Assembly (NCBI GenBank): GCA_949318235.1
Contig: OX439136.1
Location: 2,962,559-3,026,558, forward strand
DNA length: 64,000 bases
Reading direction: 5' to 3'
DNA from: Ecdyonurus torrentis
Lineage: Eukaryota; Arthropoda; Insecta; Ephemeroptera; Heptageniidae
The notes under the pieces: model-generated
Seen by the model: the letters and a program-made list of their open reading frames with translations, nothing else
What the model was told of the DNA's origin: nothing
Database searches by the model: none
Made by a program: the position numbers and the translations under genes
Shown here: in pieces, positions 50,347 through 64,000 of the stretch
Numbering within the stretch: the stretch's first letter is position 1
Layout: the number at the start of each line of letters is the position of its first letter

Positions 50347-50619
50347 ACACTCAAAAAAAAAGTGATGCATTACTTCAGTTACGAATCCTAACTTATTTGT
50401 GATAAACACTTTGGAGTTATTATGAGTAGCTAAAATAATGTATTTTAGCAAATTATTAACAATAGCTATTTTAACTTTAAGTGAAAACAACTCAAATATG
50501 CTATTGTTAATAGCTTGCTAAAAAATGCATTATTTTAGCTACTCATAATAACTTAAAAGTGTTTATCTTAAATAAGTTAAAATTCGTAACTAAAGTAATG
50601 CTCACTTTTTTTGGAGTGT
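50347..50619. mobile_element. Foldback element family C, copy 4
   Basis: Ends ACACTCAAAAAAAAAGTG and CACTTTTTTTGGAGTGT. TTACTTCAGTTACGAATCC pairs with TCGTAACTAAAGTAATG. Confidence 0.82.
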
Positions 50620-50873
50620 ATGCTTTGGTATTGACTTTTTTTTTTCTTCTTAATTTCCTATCCTTTAGTACATTGTACGATTTGTAAAATCATGTTTTTA
50701 GTTTGTTTACATAGTCATTTTATGAGGATATTTAAATGAGGGTAACTAGACACATTTTTATGTGTTTAAGCTAACATTTTAAGAGACTTTTCATCACCTA
50801 TAAAAATAGTGATTTTTTAACCCACCCATTTATGATATAGCCAACGCTTACCGAATATTATTAGCGATTATTA

Positions 50874-51186
50874 TACAGGGTTAACCTTGGTTGCATTCAT
50901 GTTAAAGTCAACCCCATAAGTGATTACTATTAAATAACATAGTCTGGTATGGAAAAATGGTACATTTTGCCAGTTTAAAAATACTTAGCAATTTTTTTGA
51001 GAGAATTGTTGCTATTAACAAGTTGAATTGGGTTTTCAAAGAAAAGTAATAATAATAAAAAAAAAAAATTACTTGCATTTTGCAAAAGCGAAAACCCTCG
51101 TTTGTCTTATTCTAAACAATGTTATTCGTTGCTCAATTATGGCATTGAAGCGCATTTATTATGACGTCATGCGCACACACCCTATT
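50874..51186. mobile_element. MITE family A copy
   Basis: GCATTCATGTTAAAGTCAAC at the left; GCGCATTTATTATGACGTCA and CACACCCTATT at the right. TGACGTCA at 51162-51169. Confidence 0.8.
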
Positions 51187-51923
51187 GTCACTTACAAATG
51201 TTAATTTATTATTATTATTATTGTTCTTATTTCATTAAACAATATCATACCAAGGCTATATTATGCTTTATCGGTGGGTTAACTTTAATACATATTATTA
51301 CATTTCTAACTATATAACAAATTATCGTCAATATTACGACATCTCCCCCCCCCCTGCCCCCCAAAAAAATTATAATAATACATGAAAAATAAAGCGTAGT
51401 TATTTAAAAATGAATGCAGTATTTTACCTATTACTTATTACGTGAAAAACACTAAACATAAAGCGTAATAAAAATTAAATAAAATATACCATTATTATAT
51501 ATATTTTTTATTTTTTGGTATTTTTTAGTTTATTATTATTTTATAACAATTTCAAAAATAACATTTTATTATTATTTTTTTTACTTTTATTTATTTATTT
51601 AATAATTACTTTTATTTGGTATTCTATGAAATCAACTTACAATTGAATATGTTCGGATCGTCTTCTTACTTAAAAAAGAACTTGTTTCCTACCAAGTAAA
51701 GAAAAATTTGATAAATTTTAACTGTATTAAATTGAATTAGTATGTAATCAGTGTACAGGACTGCAATAATATTATTTACCATTTCAATCCAGCACGTTTT
51801 CACATTTGAATATTATTAAATAATCAATATAATATTTCATTAAAAATTTAGTGTGAGGTTTTGAATGGTAATCGTGGTCTTATTAAGTTAAATGTGAACT
51901 TAATTTATATAAATTTAATCCTT
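51187..51923. other. AT-rich stretch
   Basis: No gene seen; a poly-C run near 51345-51361. Confidence 0.5.
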
Positions 51924-52415
51924 CAGTCTCCGACTTTTTGAAACATTATTTCAGTGTCGTAAATTTAAACCACGATTTTTGTACAGCTCTCAGAATGACA
52001 AAAATATTTTTATCATTTGTGTACCCCTACACACTCTAGAATACTCAAAATAGCGTTAAAAATCGCGTAAATTCAGGGGTGTGTTTTCAGGTCTATAAGA
52101 GGTTAGATGCCCCGGAAAATTTTTTTGGCCAAGATAGCGCAGCTTAAAGAAATTGAACAAAGACGTCATATCACCACTTGCAACTTTGTTCACCTTATCT
52201 GTGACGTAACTGGTGAACGGCATCGTATTGGCCGAGAATCAAGTATAACCCATCGCAAAATGAAATCGAATGCGCGAATTTTGTGCTGCGCTTAACCTCT
52301 TTATTATATGGATCTTGGTCTAATTGTTGTATTTTTATCTCAATTTTTGTCTAATTATTTTTTATTTGTTATGTAATTATCTGATGTTCACTGTTTTGTA
52401 TACTGCCACTGAAGA
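51924..52415 (-). mobile_element. CAGTCCC-ended MITE, copy 3 (interrupted)
   Basis: Minus-strand copy. It carries AGCTCTCAGAATGACAAAAA and ACTCTAGAATACTCAAAATA, and ends with TTTGTATACTGCCACTG. Split by the 52095-52304 insertion. Confidence 0.7.
52095..52304. mobile_element. 210-bp GC-richer MITE inserted in a CAGTCCC element
   Basis: Inverted ends ATAAGAGGTTAGATGCC and CGCTTAACCTCTTTAT. A 62-codon plus-strand frame inside (52107-52295) has no recognisable family and probably reflects the higher GC content. Confidence 0.6.
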
Positions 52416-53419
52416 AGCATAAAATACTATTTTAAACTAAAATAAAATTATCAGAACAGTACGTTCGCCATTTTTGTAAAAATTCATGAAAAATACTTGA
52501 AAACCTAATTCAAACACTTTAAAACATCAATACTCAAAAAAATTTGCCCGAGTATTTTAAAACTGGCAAATGTATTATTTTCCCATACCGTTCCATGTTA
52601 TTTAGTGCTCACTTATGGCATCGAGTTACATGAATGCAAACAGCTTATTCTATATAATTCAAATTCTGTTTAAAGTGAAATAAAAGAATTGATTGTCTTT
52701 TCAAATTTATTTCCGATATAAGATTTATGTAAGGAAATAATAAAAATTAAAAAGAAGTTTTCTATCTCCTATCAAATTAAGAATAAACAAAAAATGAAGT
52801 ATTACTTTTGTGATTTGCCAGTATATCGCTTTAAAACACAAATATTTCAAATTTGGATTTCTAACCACTTCACGACTTCACAGTATCTTAGTTGGATTTC
52901 TAACCACTATACAGTAACTTGGTATCGCCAAATAAAGCTAGGAATACGTATTAAATTTTTAAATATATAAATTTACATATGAATGAAGTATATTTATAGC
53001 AATTTATTTAAAAACAAAAACTAAATAATCATTTTATTATTGCAAAATATATTCTTATTTAATATTATTTGATCAATTTTTATATATAATATACGTTTAT
53101 CTTTATACTTTAAAATATATTTTATTCAATAAAAATATAAAAAATAATATTATTTAGAATGTAATTTAAAAATGTCATGTTTATACAGTTCGTAATTATA
53201 CCTGTAGCCATATAATAGGATAGATTATTATTGGTTTATTGGTGGACGATTTTTTTTTTTTTTATATAATTAAAAAACATCAAAACTATATCAAACACTC
53301 AACAAAATTTTATTTTTCTTTCTCAAAATCAAGCTGGTTTAGAAAATGCAAGAAAAAGATAATAATAATTGTATGATAAATTTCGTTGAATTTATTTTTT
53401 TAAAGACAATTTTAAGCCA
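52416..53419. other. AT-rich stretch with a MITE A fragment
   Basis: 52531-52655 matches the inner and right part of MITE family A (AAAACTGGCAAATGTATTAT, TTACATGAATGCAAACAG). No gene seen. Confidence 0.55.
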
Positions 53420-53590
53420 ATGGAGCTTATCGGTATAGCACACGGAAAAAGCTAAGGGTCCCCTAATTTAACATTACGCTTATAGGGAGAAACACTTTTT
53501 TTTTTCTTCTTAGATTTTTGAGAAAACTACTAAACTGAAACTGGAGATATTTAAATATGAGAAATACTAGACACATTTTTACGTGTTTTA
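53420..53590. repeat. Dispersed repeat family L, copy 2
   Basis: GGAGCTTATCGGTATAGCAC, CTAATTTAACATTACGCTTA and ATTTTTGAGAAAACTACT, in the same order as 41371-41575. Confidence 0.65.
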
Positions 53591-54650
53591 AGACTTTTTT
53601 TCTTCTTTTATCAATACAGTCTTCATTAAAACAGATAGTTACAAATCTTATATCAATTTTATTCCATATTTTACCCTACTAAACTAAACTGCATGTTCTT
53701 AAATTTCAATCACATGATAAAAAACTCTTAATAATATGAATCCTTATAAAATCGGAAACAAGTATGACCGCGCCTATATTTTGTGTCTCTTGTTTTTAAA
53801 GTGATGGATAGTTATAAGGGTGCCGCCCTTGCGTGATGATCTCCCCCTCCCCTCTCTAAATTGTTATCTACACGATGCAGCACAGCAGCTGACCTATACT
53901 GATAAGCCACTTAAACTTAATTAACCTAAGTAAATATTGAAATATCTACTTTGTATTATATTTGATGTTACAGCTATAAGAGTAAATACAATTATCATAC
54001 ACATTACATCATTATTTACGATGTGTTTTTCTGTTTGTGTACGTGTTTTAGAGGATTGCATAAAAGTATTCATTTAAAAAAAACACATTTAGTAGTAATA
54101 GTAATGCATACATACACTATTATTATAAACTGTTTTTATTTTAGAGGGGTGGCAAAGATAATGCTAAAGTGTTCTGTTCTGTTTGCTGTTTAGAGGCGCT
54201 ATTTCATAATTTTTAAGTTTTTTTAGTTTGTTTTTTTAATAAATTTAAAAACATTTTGTTTTGTGATACTAACAACTTTTAAATTTAATATTTTTTTTAT
54301 TTAATCAATTATTTTTAAATTAATTTTATAATAATAATTTATTTTTATTAAAATAAAAACAAGTTTATTAATTTGTTACTTTAAATTATACTATTAATTA
54401 TATTTTTATAATAAATTTCTTAAGTATTTTTGTATAAATTTAATTTGCACGTTTAAGTCTTAATTGATTATAAGGTTCTAATAATTGCAGCAGGATTGCA
54501 GATATTTGGTGATGGCAGCAAAGTTGTCTACAAATAATATCCAAAGTATAATGAAATGAGTAAGGAGATGGCTTGATGAAATACTAAGGATAAACAAATA
54601 AGGAGATAAATATTCTCTCACCAAAATAACGAGTGGTTTTTTATTCTAGT
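53591..54650. other. AT-rich stretch left of the large inverted repeat
   Basis: A slightly GC-richer block at about 53810-53930 had no usable frame with splice sites. No gene seen. Confidence 0.5.
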
Positions 54651-55484
54651 CCAGTATTATAGAGAGAGGGAATAAACCGGTAAATCGCCACTAGCGCCAA
54701 GGGTAGCGGGAGGTTGAGCTAAAGGGGGGACAGCCTCGCAAGGGAAGTTCTCAGGTAGATTGAGCGTACAATGCTTTTCTTATGTGTAGAGCGGCTCAGC
54801 ACTGCGCCAATTACCACAAGTTTTAAAAAATTATATCTCGCTTAATTTACGTTACACAAGTATTTTTTTTACAAAAAAATAAAAGTGTATAGTACAAGCA
54901 TCACACACAAAAATAAAAAATTATGAATAATTGAAAACACCATAGATATACGATCAAGAAGTGACCCACCTATATATGTTACAATACGTGGCGAGGTAGA
55001 TGATATATTTATAAAGAGTTTATTTGTAGATTCTAATTAAGAAAACCGGTGAGAGATGAGAAAAATCATATAATTTTTATAATAATATACAGACAAATGA
55101 CTGTCATTTTTGAAAAAAAAAATAGATATAATGTTTTATATATATATATTTTTTTTTTATATTTATACATTTTACACTATTTTATTATTATTAATTTTTT
55201 TATCATTATATGTTTTTAATACAGTTCTACATTGTAATGAAAATGGTATACTTTATTTTTATAAATTTAATTGTCCAAAAAATGCATTGCTAATTTCATT
55301 TAAACTTATATGTAGTGTATGTCATGGATTTTATCATTAATAATATGTCATGTGTCATGTACCGAAATGAAATGAATAACTAGCAATTTTAGTGTTGCAT
55401 TTCCGCTGTGCAAGTTTTTAATTTCCTTGCGGTACAGATCATTTGATTTTAGGATTTTTTAAGCATGTGATTATTCGTTTAATT

Positions 55485-55485
<1 letters not shown>

Positions 55486-55556
<71 letters not shown>
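55486..55556. repeat. (GA)n in the left arm
   Basis: Counterpart of the (CT)n at 56684-56757 in the right arm. Confidence 0.96.
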
Positions 55557-55558
<2 letters not shown>

Positions 55559-56681
55559 AATGACAGTAGATATGCATGCTAACCATTGGCGCAGTCATTT
55601 TTAATGCATTTATGTAAATGATTCCTAATGAAAAAAATCATTTTATTTTATGTTACATAATCAGCGTTTGACTTAAAAAATAATAATAATAGTGCAATGC
55701 AATCTAAAAGAAAATAATGCATTTATAGTGGATCATGAGGGATTTTGTTTTTAGAACAGATTTATGCAAAGTTATTAAATATATTTTGTTTTCATATTTA
55801 CTTATTATGTTTTATTATTAATATTTCAAAATTAAGTATTTTAGTTATTTTTAATACATATTTATTATTGTAAATAAAAGAAATAAATATAAATTGATTA
55901 TTAAAATTTAGATTTTTAAGTTTATTTTTATTATTCTTTACAGTAAAAGAGAATGACAACTGAGAACGACATAATTAGATTGATTACCTAATGTAACTTT
56001 GCAAAAGGAGCGTTAAAAAGGTGCTACAACTACGATCAAAAAAGCAATCTGCAAATCTGCATGATTTTTAATAAAATAAACAAATATAATGCGTTGAATC
56101 CTCTAATTGCATTGCATCAAGTCATCACTAACTAATCATGCGTAAACTAATTTGGTTTTTAAAGGTAAAGGTGCAGGTAATCCCTTGCATTTCTATAAAA
56201 TTTCTCTTTGTTCCCCCCTTTTTTTTCTCTGCATACAATACAGCATGGACATGTCAATGCAATACAGGAATACAGAGGTCAATGTTCTCGATAACCATTT
56301 CTCTAACTCATTATAATATTTAAAATTAATACAAATAAGCATATCCACAAAGCTTTACAAACTTGAGTAATTTTTTCTCTATCGACGAGTAAATCAAAAT
56401 CGCTGATAAAATCTAAATGGATTTATGAATTAATTTTGACTTTTGTATTTTATTAATACATGTTGCAATTTAAAAAAAAATAATCTGTTTTTTTTTCTTT
56501 TAGATTGCATTGCAGTATTTATTATTATTTTAATTTTTTTTTTAGTCAAACGCTAATTATGTAACATAAATCGATATTTTCTTTTTCTATTCTATTTTTT
56601 TTTTTTTTTTTTTAAGAATCATTTACATAAATGCATTAAAAATGACTGCGCCAATGGTTAGCTTGCATATCTACTGTCATT

Positions 56682-56683
<2 letters not shown>

Positions 56684-56757
<74 letters not shown>
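56684..56757. repeat. (CT)n in the right arm
   Basis: Counterpart of 55486-55556, a few bases longer. Confidence 0.96.
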
Positions 56758-56759
<2 letters not shown>

Positions 56760-57082
56760 AATTAAACGAATAATCACATGCTTAAAAAATCCTAAAATCA
56801 AATGATCTGTACCGCAAGGAAATTAAAAACTTGCACAGCGGAAATGCAACACTAAAATTGCTAGTTATTCATTTCATTTCGGTACATGACACATGACATA
56901 TTATTAATGATAAAATCCATGACATACACTACATATAAGTTTAAATGAAATTAGCAATGCATTTTTTGGACAATTAAATTTATAAAAATAAAGTATACCA
57001 TTTTCATTACAATGTAGAACTGTATTCAAAACATATAATGATAAAAAAAATTAATAATAATAAAATAGTGTAAAATGTATAA

Positions 57083-57189
<107 letters not shown>

Positions 57190-57742
57190 TCTATTTTTTT
57201 TTTCAAAAATGACAGTCATTTGTCTGTATATTATTATAAAAATTACATGATTTTTCTCATCTCTCACCGGTTTTCTTAATTAGAATCTACAAATAAACTC
57301 TTTATAAATATATCATCTACCTCGCCACGTATTGTAACATATATAGGTGGGTCACTTCTTGATCGTATATCTATGGTGTTTTCAATTATTCATAATTTTT
57401 TATTTTTGTGTGTGATGCTTGTACTATACACTTTTATTTTTTGTAAAAAAAATACTTGTGTAACGTAAATTAAGCGAGATATAATTTTTTAAAACTTGTG
57501 GTAATTGGCGCAGTGCTGAGCCGCTCTACACATAAGAAAAGCATTGTACGCTCAATCTACCTGAGAACTTCCCTTGCGAGGCTGTCCCCCCTTTAGCTCA
57601 ACCTCCCTCCACTTGGGCGCAGCACATCCGCGTTTTTTTCTTGAGGCCCGGTCTCTATATAATATACAGCAAAGTTAAATTGATATAAAATATGTATCTA
57701 TTTAGTAAAATATTAATTTCTTTAACTTAACTTCGTGCAATT

Positions 57743-58051
57743 ATAGGGTCTATGCATTCATGTTAAAGTCGACGCCATGTTGGATAACTCAATAACATGG
57801 GTAGCATAGGATAAAAAATCATTTTGCCAGTTTAAAACACTATGCAATATTTTTGGGACCATTGATGCTGTAAATATGTTGAATTAGTATCTCAAGTATG
57901 TGAGAAAAATAACAATTAGCCAAAAAATTAACCAATTTCCCTAAGAAAATTGGCCTAAATGAAGTTTGTTCTATGCTGATCAATGTTATGCACTACTCCA
58001 GTATGGCCTCCAAGCGCAATAAATATGACGTCATCCGCATACACCCTATAT
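57743..58051. mobile_element. MITE family A copy
   Basis: Starts TATAGGGTCTATGCATTCAT and ends TCCGCATACACCCTATA; TGACGTCA at 58026-58033. The 14-base ends are near-perfect inverted repeats. Confidence 0.88.
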
Positions 58052-59942
<1,891 letters not shown>

Positions 59943-60249
59943 ATAGGGTGTATGCGGATGATGTCATATTTATTGCGCTTGGAGGCCATACTGAATTAGT
60001 GAATAACATTGCTCAGCATAGGATAAACTTCATAAGCCAATTTTCTTTGAGAAATTGGTTCATTTTTTTTTTTATTGTTATTTTTCTTACATACTTGAGA
60101 TACTAATTCAACATATTTACACCATCAATGCTCTCAAAAATATTGCATAGTGGTTTTAAACTGGCAAAATGATTTATTTTCCTATGCCACCCATGTTATT
60201 GAGTTATCCAACATGGCGTCGCCTTTAACATGAATGCATAGACCCTATA
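59943..60249. mobile_element. MITE family A copy, inverted relative to 57743
   Basis: Starts TATAGGGTGTATGCGGATGA and ends AACATGAATGCATAGACCCT then ATA. Here the CRE word has decayed to TGATGTCA. Confidence 0.88.
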
Positions 60250-60883
60250 AATATTAATATGACACAGCCGTAAAAATGGTAATAATAATAATAATAATTT
60301 TGGTAAAAATAGTAATATTATATAATATACTGTATAACCTCCGAAAACAAAACACCCGTTAAAGTAAGAAGAAAAAAAAATCCAACTTTTAGTAAGTGAT
60401 TAATTATTAATCTACTCGTACATGGCATATAGTTTTATAATTTCTATGAGATATATAATATATTGTACTACAAAAGTTTTATTTTTCTAGGAGGAAGAGA
60501 AGGTGGTTATTCTAATCACGTTTAGAAATAAATTATTCACATGAAAAGATTTTGATAAGTGAAGTGTTCTAAATTTAAGATTAAATTACCAAATTTATTT
60601 TTTAAGAGCTTGAAATTGTCATAATTGGTGTAACTTTATATAGAAGAAAGTTGATAGAGAATGAGAAAAAGAAAAAATAGATTTAGTAATATATGATATA
60701 GAGAAAGTCAAAAAGTAATTTAAGTGTACTATATACGCACGTAGTTTATATTAATGTGAGATTAAAATTTTAAGTCGAATATGTAGGATAATAAAATATA
60801 AAAAATAGTGCGGTTAACCTAATGATAAGCCTTTAGCATAATAGATACAGTCACCATCTTTGTAATGGTAAGTAATGGTAAGT
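60250..60883. other. AT-rich stretch
   Basis: No gene seen. Confidence 0.5.
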
Positions 60884-60893
60884 ACATAATATT

Positions 60894-60932
60894 AGAGTAC
60901 TCTAGAAGGGGAACCCCCTTCTAGAGTACTCT
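60894..60932. repeat. Perfect 18-bp hairpin flanked by direct repeats
   Basis: AGAGTACTCTAGAAGGGG, a 3-base loop, then its exact reverse complement. ACATAATAT occurs directly on both sides (60884-60892 and 60933-60941). Confidence 0.85.
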
Positions 60933-60965
60933 ACATAATATGTTTGATATAAATATGTGCTTTTC

Positions 60966-61309
60966 TTAAGGTAGTAGGGGACCGACGTCAGCAGCCATTA
61001 GTCTCAAACTTTTCTCGTCAAAATAATTTGAAATTTTGCACAATGATACTTACTCTAGAGACAATTTCAAATATATACAAATTTTGCGGGGTCACCGTGC
61101 AAATTAATGTTATATGATTTTTTAAAATTTTAAGCCCATGAAGCCCAATGTTAATTTCAATAATTTTTTTTTTTTTTTTCGGGACGGTTACAACATCATG
61201 AAATTTTTATCACGGCTAGGTGTTGCCCTTAGCTACACAATGACACCAATTTAGACCCAAATCATTTCTATTTTTTGAGATATAAGGTCGGTACCCTACT
61301 CCCTTAAGT
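60966..61309. mobile_element. MITE with TTAA-flanked inverted ends
   Basis: CTTAAGGTAGTAGGGGACCG at the left; GTCGGTACCCTACTCCCTTA then AG at the right. TTAA at both edges suggests a piggyBac-type target site; the superfamily is an inference. Confidence 0.7.
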
Positions 61310-62514
61310 TAAACATTTTTAGCAAATTTAGCAAACAAATTTAAATGGAACAAAAAAAAAATCACAATCGTGATGCAAAATAATTATGTTATACCCCTAT
61401 TTCTTTAACTGACTACTATATAGCTAACTTCCGGTTACTGTTAAACTCACAAATACAGCACGGTACATTCTACAACGAGCGAGCAGGCGAGCGTTAAAAT
61501 ATCTCAATTTTCGTATAATTTATTTTACAAAATACACAAACTCTCAATTTAACCCAATTGTATAAACTAGCAACACTTATGTAATTATGACATAAATGCA
61601 GCATAAAATACATAATTCATTTTATTGTATGTATACAATGATCAGTGTATAATATAGTATAAGAAAAAACAATATACATGCTTCCTGGTCAGCTATTTCA
61701 AAAATAAGACTGTTAAATAATTTTCTTTTTTTTTTAATAATTATTTTAAATTAGCTCAAAATTTGGCAAGCTTACTCCTAAAATTGATATATTTGAATGT
61801 ATTAAATAAAGTGGAGAAAACAAAAATTCTGCTTTTATATATTTGAGTCAAATTATCTTATATAGTGTACGTACCTCAAACACAGTATTCTTCAGGTTTT
61901 TTTTTTTGGCTTTTTTTTAATAATAATATATTTAAAAAAATAAAACTTGTATACTTTTTATTAATAAAATTAATTTTTCAATTTTTTTTTTTTACTTTCT
62001 TTTAATTATTTAATATTTTAACCTATATTTATACATATTATTTATAAATTAAAATGCAATGCCAATTATTTGTTAAGTATTTTAGAAAATAATATATTCT
62101 AATCCTGCTTAGAAGGATTAATTAGTCATAAGTGTGTTAGGATTGAAAAATTGAAAGTATGATTTATTCAACTTACTAATACAATTTAGAAAAAGATTAG
62201 ATTATTATAATAAATTGATGATTATCTTAATTAATTAAGAAGTTAATACTATAGTAAATAGCTATCAAATTAAATATTTATAACAAAATAATTAATCATG
62301 TATATTGTTTATTATTTAAATAAAGAAAAATTTAAATTATTTTTCATTTTTATTATTTAAAATTTTATAAATATTTATGCATATTTTTTATAAATTAAAA
62401 TACTTAGGTAATAGAGTGATAAATTTTCAAAAAATAATTTGTCAACTCTTATTCTATGAGTACAAACGGTGAATTGTGTTACGATTGAAAGTATGGTTAA
62501 TTCAACCTAAATTA
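61310..62514. other. AT-rich stretch
   Basis: Diverged TTATGC-type repeat near 61575-61650. A slightly GC-richer spot (about 61425-61495) with CCGGAAGT could be a promoter, but no exon was found beside it. Confidence 0.45.
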
Positions 62515-62752
62515 AACCACGTCTATGTCGGCTCTCGGAACGGAAAAAAATATTATGCAACTTTTGTCAAAACTTTTTTTTTCTTTTTTTTTTTTTACTT
62601 TTACGAACCCCCTATCCACTCTAGAATGCTCAAAATAGCTTTAAAAAACGCGTAAATGCAAGGACGTTTTCTGGTCCAATTTTTGTATTTTTATTTTTTG
62701 TCATTGAATTATCTGTCCGCTGTATTGTATACTGGGACTGTACTGTAATATT
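62515..62752 (-). mobile_element. CAGTCCC-ended MITE, copy 4 (truncated)
   Basis: Minus-strand copy ending GTATTGTATACTGGGACTG; shares CACTCTAGAATGCTCAAAAT and ACGTTTTCTGGTCCAATTTT. The other terminus is missing. Confidence 0.7.
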
Positions 62753-64000
62753 TTTGTATTGATAATAATAAATACAAATAATAGGTAATTATTAGATAGG
62801 TAATATCTTATGCAGCTTTGTCACACGCATCTGATTTGTAGAATATAATTCACATGTAATTTTCAAAAAATTTCCAAAAAAAAAAAAAAAAAAAAAGTGA
62901 GCAGCTCCATTTATTTAAATTGTTCCAACTTTGTAACGTACGTCAAAATTACGTGACATGTAAAGAATACTTAACACGTCATTAACAAGTATACAATTTT
63001 AAAAGAAAAAACGTGTTTATAATTTTGTAATAATTACATGATTTAATTGCACGTAAAAAATAAAAATGGCATTGAAGATTTTATATTTAAAAAAAAAAAT
63101 AATAATAATTACGTGTGGTTAATGCATAAGAAGCATCAAATACACGAAATTATCATAAAAATCAGTACCGCAAGTATCCCTGAGTTTACAAGGATTTTTT
63201 ATTATTATTTTATATATACTTGACGTGACGGGCGAGAGATAATGCAAACTCATGTAAGGACGTCTCTCTCTCTCTCTCTCTCTGTTTTGTATGGTTTAAT
63301 TAAAAAATTAAAACCTGCAATTGCAATATATATTATGATGCAAGTTAATTTTTTTCATCTATTACGTTATTTAACTACTTCATTGTTTTTATTATCTCAA
63401 TTTTTCATAATAATTGGCAATATTATAATGATTTTTTTTTGAACGAAATACTTTTAAATGTTAGCAGTATACGCACGATTGTGATAATATATTTTTATTA
63501 TTTAAATTTAGCGCATAATTGTCTCGTATAAGAATGACACTGCGCGAGTTTTTGAATGGTAAAATATACCAAAACCAAAATGCATGTGTCCGAACAGTAC
63601 TATACTCAGTTTATAATAAATAATATTATAAGCTTTCTTTATTATTGTGACTATCATTCATGTAATTATTTTACTAAAAAGTAGAAGAAGAAAAGCAATT
63701 GATGCATTTCATTATATTATACTATATTGTTATGTAGGATTAAAGATATGAATCAAAGAACTTTTTAATTATGTGTTCGAGATATAATTTAAAACATTAA
63801 CATAAGTTAACGATAGTTTACAGATAAATAAAATACATCTTAAGTTTTTAAAATTATAATTATAATTCAAATATTTAAAAATGTGTACAATAATATAGGT
63901 ACACAATTTAATAAGCTTACTATAGTTGAAATAGAGGTTATAGGGTTAAAAAATTCTCAAATTTTCTGTCTTAAAACACATAAAAGTAAGTCTAGTATTA
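62753..64000. other. AT-rich right end of the window
   Basis: Poly-A at about 62875-62896 and a short (CT)n at about 63262-63283. No gene seen. Confidence 0.5.

Noticed and set aside
52107..52295. 62-codon frame in the 210-bp insertion
   Set aside because: No recognisable protein, lies wholly inside a MITE-like block, and the frame is explained by higher GC content.
53810..53930. GC-richer block as a possible exon
   Set aside because: Stops in all useful frames and no consensus splice borders.
61419..61495. Possible promoter (TATATAG, CCGGAAGT, GAGCGAGCAGGCGAGCG)
   Set aside because: Suggestive words only; no adjoining exon on either strand, so not listed as a promoter.

Overview
The window looks like arthropod, most likely insect, nuclear DNA. 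It is strongly AT-rich, has GT-AG introns, is packed with long dinucleotide microsatellites and small palindromic transposons, and carries a pickpocket-type DEG/ENaC channel gene. No bacterial, viral, CRISPR, rRNA or intact tRNA features were seen.

Three host genes can be assembled exon by exon. (1) On the + strand, eight exons from 8093 to 22866 encode the C-terminal 1393 residues of a TBC1D30-type Rab GTPase-activating protein. They run from inside the TBC domain to the stop codon; the 5' exons were not found. (2) On the - strand, eleven exons from 34087 down to 25209 encode a complete 517-residue pickpocket-like sodium channel subunit. It converges tail to tail with TBC1D30. (3) On the - strand, two coding exons from 41041 down to 39539 encode an unrecognised basic, Ser/Arg-rich protein of 282 residues with a poly-glycine tract. 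A possible orphan - strand exon lies at 2646-2751.

Region by region: 1-1052 holds a 5'-truncated Penelope-like retroelement (C-terminal part of the reverse transcriptase plus GIY-YIG endonuclease). 1053-8092 is repeats and presumably TBC1D30 upstream intron. 8093-22866 is TBC1D30, 22867-25208 the convergent 3' spacer, and 25209-34087 the channel. 34088-39538 is an intergenic repeat field, followed by the third gene. 41046-64000 has no convincing gene and is a mosaic of non-autonomous elements and microsatellites.

The most striking non-genic structures are a 3-kb inverted repeat (54651-57666) with roughly 1.1-kb arms; a foldback element nested in the loop of another (12119-12834); related foldbacks on both sides of TBC1D30 exon 3; an eight-member MITE family; and 21 exact copies of the palindrome TGACGTCA, mostly inside several different repeat families. 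The three genes show no sign of acting in one pathway. No new multi-gene system was found.
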